Assembly: GCA_947177165.1 (NCBI GenBank)
Contig: CAMWTP010000019.1
Location: 1-64,000, forward strand
Length of the DNA stretch: 64,000 nucleotides
Reading direction: 5' to 3'
DNA from: an uncultured Lachnospiraceae bacterium
Lineage (GTDB): Bacteria > Bacillota > Clostridia > Lachnospirales > Lachnospiraceae
A program made the translations under genes and the position numbers. Positions 17,190 to 25,900 of the stretch are shown here, piece by piece; the stretch's first letter is position 1; every line of letters begins with the position of its first letter. The notes under the pieces are model-generated. The model made no database searches. It saw nothing but the letters and a program-made list of their open reading frames with translations, and was not told the origin of the DNA.

Positions 17190-17363
17190 TCATGCTCTTA
17201 ATCTGTTTCTGGTTTTTGCAGCTAATCGAAACGCCTTTTCCATTTCGGGTGTCAATTCAGGCGAATCTTCATCAAAGGTTATAGGATGTTTTCCTGCCTC
17301 TTCAAGCATTTTTCTATCCTCATCTGTTAATTTTTCGTCTTTAGATAAAGTTGCTGTTATCAT
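17190..17363 (-). CDS. 57-aa acidic antitoxin-like protein
   Basis: ATG at 17363 with a TTGGAG ribosome site 8 nt upstream; stop at 17190, directly before the shared terminator. The product starts MITATLSKDEKLTDEDR and contains DEDSPELTPEME, then a basic tail ending RNRLRA. This acidic-linker plus PELTPEM pattern occurs in small Clostridia proteins that sit next to toxins or in gene-poor islands; I recall it from antitoxin-like proteins but cannot name a family. No toxin-like gene is adjacent, only decayed transposase sequence. Confidence 0.6.
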   Translation of the reverse strand: MITATLSKDEKLTDEDRKMLEEAGKHPITFDEDSPELTPEMEKAFRLAAKTRNRLRA

Positions 17364-17457
17364 AATACAAACTCCAAGTTTCTCACCTCTTATAACATTT
17401 TAATAATATCATAATTATTTGTCAGCATAATTAATTTTTGACGATTGAAAGTGACAA

Positions 17458-17862
17458 TTAAAAAGATTGTAGTACTAAGGAGCCCGAGAATCCCAGTGTT
17501 CCTCCGACTCTTCCTGTAGTTTCCGAATTATTTTCGTTATGCATGATTCCGGCTTTTGTCCTAAAACCCGGAAAAATGTTTTTGGAAATAGTGCATAAGG
17601 GTAACTTCCGATATCCTTCTTTGGGAAGGTGTTCGCTGATAGAGCGGTTCTGATTGGAACTGACTTTTCCAATAAAATAGAATGCATCAGTCTGTTGTTT
17701 CATCTCCCGGAAGGCGCATTTGATCTGGAACCGATAACTGTAAAGCCGGATAAAAGATGGTAGTTCCAGTGTCAGGCAGGTGCTTACCATAATGCTTTGG
17801 ATGCCGTTTATTTCTACCAGTACAAAATGCAGCTCTGGATACAGTTTCTGATCCCATACCAC
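17458..17862 (-). pseudogene. IS4-type (DDE) transposase fragment
   Basis: The first half (QKLYPELHFVLVEINGIQS, then YSYRFQIKCAFREMKQQ) is the C-terminal part of an IS4-like DDE transposase, including the YREK-like region with the catalytic Glu in FREMKQQ. After about residue 70 the sequence no longer resembles the family. The N-terminal two thirds, with the DDE aspartates, are absent. A decayed insertion sequence. Confidence 0.7.
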
Positions 17863-17910
17863 GTCAATAGATGGAGGAATTAAGGCACAAGAATATGATT
17901 AAAATATACG

Positions 17911-18147
17911 TTGGCCAATTCTGTCCCTTGTTCAATAAGACAGGAAATGATAAAATATAACAAAATATTCCTGTGCAAAATGACAATGGGAAAAGGGAAT
18001 GATAATCAGGAGTTATCAATTAATCGCATAGTCAGAAAATTTGAAGACATTTTCAAAAATATCAGGGAATGTAGTGATAAGAAATATGTTTATGAAAGAA
18101 TTCAAGCATTTATAGAAATTATGAAATGCAAATTGGTTGGAACTTAA
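17911..18147 (+). CDS. possible short helical protein
   Basis: An open frame of up to 78 codons (TTG 17911; an ATG at 17947 after a weak AGGA). The C-terminal 45 residues look helical (SINRIVRKFEDIF, YERIQAFIEIM). No family recognised, poor ribosome site, and it sits between decayed mobile elements. It may be a fragment. Confidence 0.22.
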   Translation: MANSVPCSIRQEMIKYNKIFLCKMTMGKGNDNQELSINRIVRKFEDIFKNIRECSDKKYVYERIQAFIEIMKCKLVGT

Positions 18148-18221
18148 ATTATGAATCTGAATTAGGCGAATTTCGTCATTTTAGATCATTTTAGATATTT
18201 TTTTTAAACTATGGAAATATG

Positions 18222-18404
18222 GGTGTGTCAGATTAAGTGTGTAAGTTGTTTTCAAAATACTACTTCTTAAAACTGCTTAGAAGCTATCCTTAAATCCTTG
18301 GAAGCCTGTCAAGGTAAGCCTTCCAGCCTTTACAGGCTTCCGAGGATTTGATATAATCCCCAATGGCAGTTTTAAAAAAATACACAGTTTATTTGACACT
18401 CTCG
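18222..18404. mobile_element. MITE-like element, about 183 bp
   Basis: The ends are imperfect inverted repeats: GTGTCAGATTAAGTGTGTAA (about 18225-18244) and the complement of the right end, GTGTCAAATAAACTGTGTA (18384-18402). Inside lies an 18-bp inverted repeat with one mismatch, AAATCCTTGGAAGCCTGT (about 18292-18309) against ACAGGCTTCCGAGGATTT (about 18332-18349). No coding frame. The ends resemble those of IS256-type elements common in Lachnospiraceae, so this is probably a non-autonomous derivative. Confidence 0.55.
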
Positions 18405-18481
18405 AAAATATTGACATTATGTTCTAACTGAATGAATACAGAAAAAAGGAATATGTTTCATCCATTCACTTTCCATCTAAT

Positions 18482-19260
18482 TCAAGTGAATTTTTTTGCA
18501 ATGCGCAGAAGAACTATAGATGCTTGGCTTGTGTACTGGTTTCCAAGGTCAATGGAGATGCCATATGCATAACCACTGATCTTGCGGTTGAATGAATTTA
18601 TTACGAAAGCCAGATAAATCCATCTTTCTTTCTGCAAATGGATATAGGTGCTGTCAGGTGTACTAGTTCTGGTGAATGATTTCCGTTTCAAAATATTCAT
18701 TTTATTATCTGGAATGTCGCCATGATCTGCTTGATGATTACATTTCCTTACCATAACAAAACACAGCCTCTTGTTGTGTCATATGCTACTGGACACGCAT
18801 TTTGCTGTATAGAGGCCCACGGTCATTGAGAACACAGCATTTTTTGACAGCCCCATATTTTTGTTATAAGTCATCATAAACCTGTTTCCCTTTCTCTGCG
18901 AATGTCTCATATTCTTTCTATGTGTTTGATGGTACATTGACCAGAGCCTTGTAGCAAGTGGTTCTTGGAAGTTTCAAGGAATTGCAAAGCTGATATATGG
19001 TATAATAATTCAAGTCATGTTGAATTAAAGACACAATCTTGACTATTTCTTTTTGGCGAATATTGCGGTTGTTTATATAAAAAAGATGGTCAAATTCCCC
19101 ACAACTATGCTGTCGGGAGTTTTATTTTAAGATACTGAAGTTTCTTCAGAATCTTGTATTCTTTTAGGTACTTAACAACACTTATTTCTAAATTTTGATT
19201 CTGCATTATCTGGGTTAGGGTAACAGTTTTTCCTTCCACTGTTTTATTAGGCGAAAGCTA
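18482..19260 (-). pseudogene. decayed IS3-family element (orfA end and orfB)
   Basis: Reading right to left, an orfA-like C-terminus is followed by an orfB N-terminus (QKEIVKIVSLIQHDLNYY, then SLKLPRTTCYKALVNVP), several in-frame stops, the region VRKCNHQADHG, and the integrase core (STYIHLQKERWIYLAFVIN, NRKISGYAYG). The core then jumps directly to LGNQYTSQ, with the segment between missing. Stops, frameshifts and the internal deletion make it inactive. Confidence 0.75.
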
Positions 19261-19514
19261 CTTCACTCAGTTGCTTATAACACTCCGACTTACGCTATAT
19301 TAGCGTTTCAACAGTGGATAAGTAAACTGCTTGATATTGTATAAGTCGACAATCTGCTAATTAAATTCGGGGTTTATGATTTTATAACTGACACTAAATT
19401 ATTGCAATAAAGAAATATAAAATAAGATAAAACAACAAATTATTAATTTATGTACTGTAGAAGAAGTAGTATGATGTAGGATAAATAAGTGAAGTATGGG
19501 AGGTTTAAATTCGT

Positions 19515-19982
19515 ATGTTAATTACAATGATTCAAATTACAAGGTTAGAAAGTTCCATTACTAAATTAAAAGGAATAGCAAATATTACATTAGATGGTAT
19601 GGTTGCTATTCATGATATAAAAATACTACAACATAATCATGATATATTTCTTGCAATGCCTAGCAAGAAAACGAAAGCGAAAGCCTTTAAGGATATTGTT
19701 CATCCAATAAATAGTGAGGTTCGGACTATATTTGAAAAATTGATTTTTTTTGCTTATGAAGAGGCGGATAAAAAGCATTATACTTATTTAGAAATGTGTA
19801 TAATTGATGGTCATGAAATTGATAATTTATTAGATCAAAGAACAGAACATTTTAAAATTGCTAATTTTTCAACTACATCGTTTCAAAAGAAGTCACGGTT
19901 TGAATCCAAAGAAACTATCAATAAGAAACAAGAAGTAGAAAGCACAATAGATGAAAGCCTAATGAAATGGCTAGAAAGTTGA
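19515..19982 (+). CDS. SpoVG-domain protein with C-terminal extension
   Basis: Residues 5-85 match SpoVG: LKGIANITLDGMVAIHDI, IFLAMPSKKTK, FKDIVHPINSEVR. SpoVG proteins bind DNA and RNA. The usual protein is about 95 residues; this one has 155, the extra being a polar tail with FSTTSFQKKSRF and an acidic end (IDESLMKWLES). GGGAGG precedes the ATG at 19515. It ends 6 nt before the 2644-residue protein, so the two are one operon in an AT-rich block unlike its surroundings. A sporulation gene would not be expected beside decayed transposons; a nucleic-acid-binding partner of the giant protein is more likely (inference). A weak promoter, TTTATG-17-TATGAT, can be placed at 19447-19475. Confidence 0.85.
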   Translation: MLITMIQITRLESSITKLKGIANITLDGMVAIHDIKILQHNHDIFLAMPSKKTKAKAFKDIVHPINSEVRTIFEKLIFFAYEEADKKHYTYLEMCIIDGHEIDNLLDQRTEHFKIANFSTTSFQKKSRFESKETINKKQEVESTIDESLMKWLES

Positions 19983-19988
19983 GGGAAT

Positions 19989-22900
19989 ATGACAGGGAAA
20001 ATTTTGTTTATAAAGAAAAATTTTAAAGGTATATATGGATTTATACAATGCGAAGATGGTAATACATATTATTTCGATACATCTAGTATAGTAAAAGGCA
20101 ATTATCTTAAAGCGGGAGGTTATGTAGAATTTGATATTGTATTCTTAAATGATGAAAAAACACAAGCAGTAAATGTTAGACTCAAACATAATATAGAAGT
20201 ATATTCAGAATTAAAAAATGAAAAGAAATTAGAAATTTTAGAATTGTTTACTTCAGAACTGAAACAGAGTTCTTTTATTAATTGTGCTACTGTACCTAAA
20301 CTTTTGAAATCAAATGGCGTTGATTATAAAGAATATGCAAGTGATTTGGGTTCTTTTATGGAAAAATACTTTTCAGGAATATTTAGTTTTAGAAAGCACA
20401 CAGAAATTAATGGGAAAAAATACCCAGCAATTATCACTCAAATAAGTAATTTGTATAATGATATATCGTTGGAAAAGCGTAATCAGATAGAGAGCAGATT
20501 ACTTGATGAAATAAACAGTAAAGGTTTTTTTGAGGCGTGTAAGTTACCAATGATATTGCGGGAAGGTGATATTACACAGTATCGGGATTATGCAACTAAT
20601 ATGGATAGTTTTATAAATAATCTTTTCCCCAATAAGTTTATTCCCAAAAAGAACGTGCAGATAAATGGAAAGAAATATATTAAAATCTATGTTCAAAAAG
20701 AAAATGCGGATAAGTATATTGAAGACAGCTGGTTGGAGGAAACTACTAATGATAAAAAAAACTTTGTTCCATTAGATATGGAAGTAGTTACTGCTGTTAT
20801 GAATAAAATGGAGGAGATTATTGAAAAGAAGACTTATTTATTAGCATCTGATTTACCAAGTTTACTTAAAGAGTTTGGTATAGAAGACTATAAAATATAT
20901 GCTCGAACTATAGAGAATTTTATAGAAATATACTTATCAGATACATTTAAAATCAAGAAGAATATAGTAATTGATGGAAAAACATATTCTAATGTAATAG
21001 TGTTTAAGTATACAGCATATGATAAAAATTTTTTGATTAAAGTTAAGAATCTATATGATGTGTGTGATTATGAAGGAATTTTAAATCTGGAAGAATTATA
21101 TTCGATTACACCACTTACGTTAGGAATTGAAGGTATCCAATTACTGTTAAAAACCCTGTTAGCATATTTAGGAGAAAATGAGAAAAAGGCAGATTTAAAT
21201 GAGTTTCAGAAGATATTAATAAGAACTGAAAAAGTAATGGATTTGAAGCAGTATAAAGATGATGCACAACTTTTAACTTTAGGAGTGGAAACGTCATTTA
21301 TTTCTTCTGGATTAGATGATTTTAAGAGAATATTTGCAGATGTTCATAATGGAAAGAAAAATTTGAATCACAGTTGGAACGGTATTATTGAAAGATTTTG
21401 GAGTGCAAAAAATGAACTTGCTATATATCTTACCTGCTTATGGATTATCATATGTAAAAAAGAAAAATGTATTGATCTGTATATAGAGGAAGCAGGAAAA
21501 GAAAATAGAATTGATAAGCTTCCAACTATGTTAAAAATATATAAAGAGTTTGCTATGGGAGGGAAAATGTATATTTCCTCGTCTCTTAAAAGAAAGATAT
21601 TAGGTCGATGTTTTGATTGCAATGATATTTATACACTAATCAGTTCAGCAGAATTTTTTGACGAGGACAGTATTCCAGAAATAAAAGAAGTTATAGAGTT
21701 TTTAGAAGAAAAAAGGGCAATAGATAGCGAAGACCTAATTAGATGGTTCCATTCAGATATTGGTGCACTTGTATCTGAAAAGATTACAAATTATTATTGG
21801 TGGAAAAACTCACCACAAGGATTTAATAATAATATATTTAAAATATTAGCTTCTGTATGCTGGGAGTATCCGGCAGGATATTTTACAGAGATTATTTACA
21901 ATACTTCATGTCCAATGTTTGGTAGAAAGCAAAAAGAACAAATTCTTTGTGAAAATTTTTCTCAGATGTGTCAAAATACCAAAACGTACAAAAAAGCATA
22001 TGTTCTCCTTAATTACTTGTACTTAAATTTGATTGAAAATTTAAAGAATGAAGAATTAGATTCTATATGGAATGATTTGAAAAGTTGGATGAAGTCGCAA
22101 GTATTGCAACAGTTATCAACAGACATAAGAACAGCGTCTAGTATTGAAGTGTATAGATATGATAATGAGTTCAAACAAGAGCTAGAATTCTATTATTGCA
22201 GTAATTTTATAACAGAAAAAGTGAATAATAGTTCAGAAGATGAATTAGATGAATTTGTAGAGAAGTGTGAAAAGATTGGATTACATTTTATTACGCAATG
22301 GATTGTTGGTAATAGTGGAAGGGCTGTGGTGCAAGATGAAGAACGATATATCAGATCGTTAATATCATCTCAGCAGTTTCAGGAAGCAATTCGGTTTCTT
22401 CAGACGAGAACTTCATTTGAAAATAAAAAAAAGGTTGATTTACTTCGTGAAATATTGAGCGAAAATTTTAATATGTATCATATGAGTGAAAAAGCATATG
22501 CAATGTTTTCAAATATTATTCTGGTGGAAGTAGCGGAGAGTGCTCTATTGCATCATCTTGTATTTATGGAGGGAAATGTTCTTACAGCATTGATTGCAAT
22601 TTATGTGTATAAAAAAGAATGGCTTAAAGTTGCATTCCTTTATGCTCCATTTAAGAAAGTGCATTTTAACGCACATAGGAAATTTACTGATGATGTTGGA
22701 AAGAAATTGATTGACAATAATATTAATCCGAATCGTAATATGGACAGCCATTATGATGTTATGAGAGTTGCGCTAAAGGTTTGCGATTCAAAAGAATTTG
22801 ATGATTTTGTTAATTGGGCAAAGAAAATACCTGTTCCTAATACATCTAAAGTATATGTACCTAAGGTAAAGACTTTTGATAATGCATTAAAAAATATGTT

Positions 22901-25900
22901 ATCAGAATCAGATTATGATAATTGTTGGAGACAACTTGTTATGACAGCATTGCGAACAGATAATGATGATAAAATAGATATGTTACGTTACTGTATTATT
23001 GCATCATTTGTCGGAAGATATGGGATTGAGCAATTTAATCAAGTACTTCATGGTCTTGTAAAGAATAAATATTCTGTAAAATCTTATACAGATTATTATG
23101 CTAGCTTGTGGAAAGGGTTATCTAATGGAAGATATAGTCTTAACTTTTTAATATTAAGTCAAGCGTTGATGCAGAAAGTACCAGTTACATTTTGGAATAT
23201 GTTTTACGATATTGCAATATGTAAAAATCATGTGTTTTCGACGGATGACTTTGAATTTCAAACATGGAAAGAGGTGACACGTGAAGATCAGAAATTCTAT
23301 AATGAGGCACTTAATCAATACTATAACACTAGAGAAACGGTTTTTTTGAAAATTGCAGTTAGAATTCTATTAGAAAGTAATGAAAATTTAGTTCCATACT
23401 TTGAAAAATATCTTCCGTATTGTAATAGTAGTCGAAATAAGGATTTTCTCTTTTCTACTCTAATTCAATTAATATATAGAGGGAAATACTTACAAGAAAT
23501 TAGTGAATTGTTAGATTCAAATTACTGGAAATGTTCAGAAATAGAGCAGAAGCTGGCTCGAATATTATTCGCATTTTGTACAAATAATGTTGATAGTTTT
23601 TTTGAGGATGTTGAACAGATATTTAATATTGCTGAAATTGAGAGTTTTCGAAAAGATTATCTCAAGTGTGTGTTAAATTATCCAGATGTTTATATTGTAC
23701 AAACTATCCAGGAAAGTATATATGGGAATATTTATAAATATAAACTAATGGAACAGTTGTTGCAAATAAAAAATCAAGATAAGCAATTTTATGATTCAGA
23801 GTATACTGCTTTAAAAAGTATGGTTGATTCTGCCCCTGAAATTTTTGCCGATTGGAATGAAAACATAGAAGTAAAATGCTATTTACAATTTGTCATAACA
23901 TTTTATAGACAACAGCTTTATAAAAAATCAGATGATGTTGTATATATTAGAAATAGATACTGTAGAATTCTTGCTGCAAGTATGTTATTGGAAAGAGAAT
24001 TTGTACATTATAGTGATGATGATATTGTAGCATTGATGAAAAGAAATAAACATTTTACAGGAGTTTATTCTGGATATGAGAATTTTAAGAAAAGCTTGTA
24101 TGAATTTATAAATTTATGTAGCATTTCAAAAGAACTTAAGGCTGTTTTTGTTATAGGATTGATTTCAAACAAATGGAATCAATTTATTAGTCAAGGAAAT
24201 GAGTATGATAGAGAATCTCTTCAAGTAATAAACAAGATTATGAGTTATACTAATTATCGAGATTTAAATATTCAGATAATTAGTATGTTTATTATCGAAA
24301 AACAAGGAGATTTTGCAGAAAAAGAAATTAATTATATTGAATCTTGTTCACCAAATGTGGCATTAGTTTTAAAACAGATGAAATTAATAAGAGAAAATAA
24401 TATTAGTTATTACTCTCAATGCCAAAAATTAATAACAGGTATTTGCCGTTTATATGATTCAGACAAAGCAAAACGGTCGTATGATCATCTATGTTATTAT
24501 TTGAAAGTATTTATAAATGATTTAAAAAAATATTGGGATATGTATATGACTGCACTTATGACCACAAGTTATAAAAAAACTATTATAGTTAATTTGGCTG
24601 CGGACATCAGGCGCAACAAGATTAGTGCAGAAGAAACAAAACTTTGGATGCCTGTTTTGGAGTCAATGGGTGAGTTACAAATCTATTACTATCTTTTGGC
24701 TATCAGATATGCCATTGACAGAAACAAAAAGGAAGCGCAGTGGGCATATTTACAAGTTACATCATTTTCTGCATTGCCAAGTGAATGGAGTATTGAAAGA
24801 AATAATTTTGAAGCTTATATTTCTGGAAGACAGGAGTCTTTTTTTGTATCTAAAAACAGTTCGATTTCTATGTTGATTACTGAAAAAGAAGCTACAGATA
24901 TTTTTTTCCTACATAATGTAGATTCTAATACAAAGATAAATATTTCCGATGCTATAAATGCTTATAGGGATATTGTAAAAGGTGATATTGAAGATACTAT
25001 AAAATTTGATGCATATAAAAGACTTTTTACATTTATAAGAAAACCAGATGATTTATATGAAATATACAGAGAAACTGAAGGAAGAGGAGCAGAGGAAAGG
25101 AGAAAGAGACTTACTTATAATGAATTAGTTATAGAATATGGAAGCTTATTAATTGTTTTATCACAGGAATTTAGTATTAATCAAAAATTTGAAATATTGT
25201 CAGATATTTTTTCAGTTTATGATTTGTTAAATGATATTAACAAAGGCAAGAGCAATATTGTATATAGACTTAAAAGCGCAGAAGAAGTAGTACTTGAAAC
25301 TCCAGGAATGGATTTTAGAATTTGGATAAATAGGCAGGAGCGAATTAAAGAAATAATATTACATCCTATTATTGATTGTCTTATTTCTGTATTTGATGAA
25401 TGGATGTCATCTGTTACAAAGTGCACTTCTTTGCTAAGTTTTTGTACGACTGAGATGCAAAGACTGGAAGATTTAGAAAAATGGCGCAAGAATTGGAATT
25501 TGCCGCAACATTGCTCTGATTATGAAAATGCTTTTATTCATTCCATTGATGAAGAAATCAGAAGGTTAAAAAGTGGTGCAAATTTATCTATATCTGTAAT
25601 TAATAATGTATTGGAAGATCAGAGTATATTTTATCAAATAGAAAATATTGCTGACAACAGTAATTTGTCTATACTATTAAACAATACAAGCGATGAAAAT
25701 GCGGCACATTTAGAGGTGCTTATAGGAGTTAATGGGGCAGAGTTGGAAGCATATGAAGGGGCTTTTTTTAGCAATACGCTTGAATTGCGTCCAAAAGATA
25801 TTTGTGGACAAGTTTATAGGCTTCATAATCATGTTTTATCAAATTTGAAATATGGTGATAAGGTAGAGGTAATACTCAATGTTGTTGTAGGTAATAAAAT

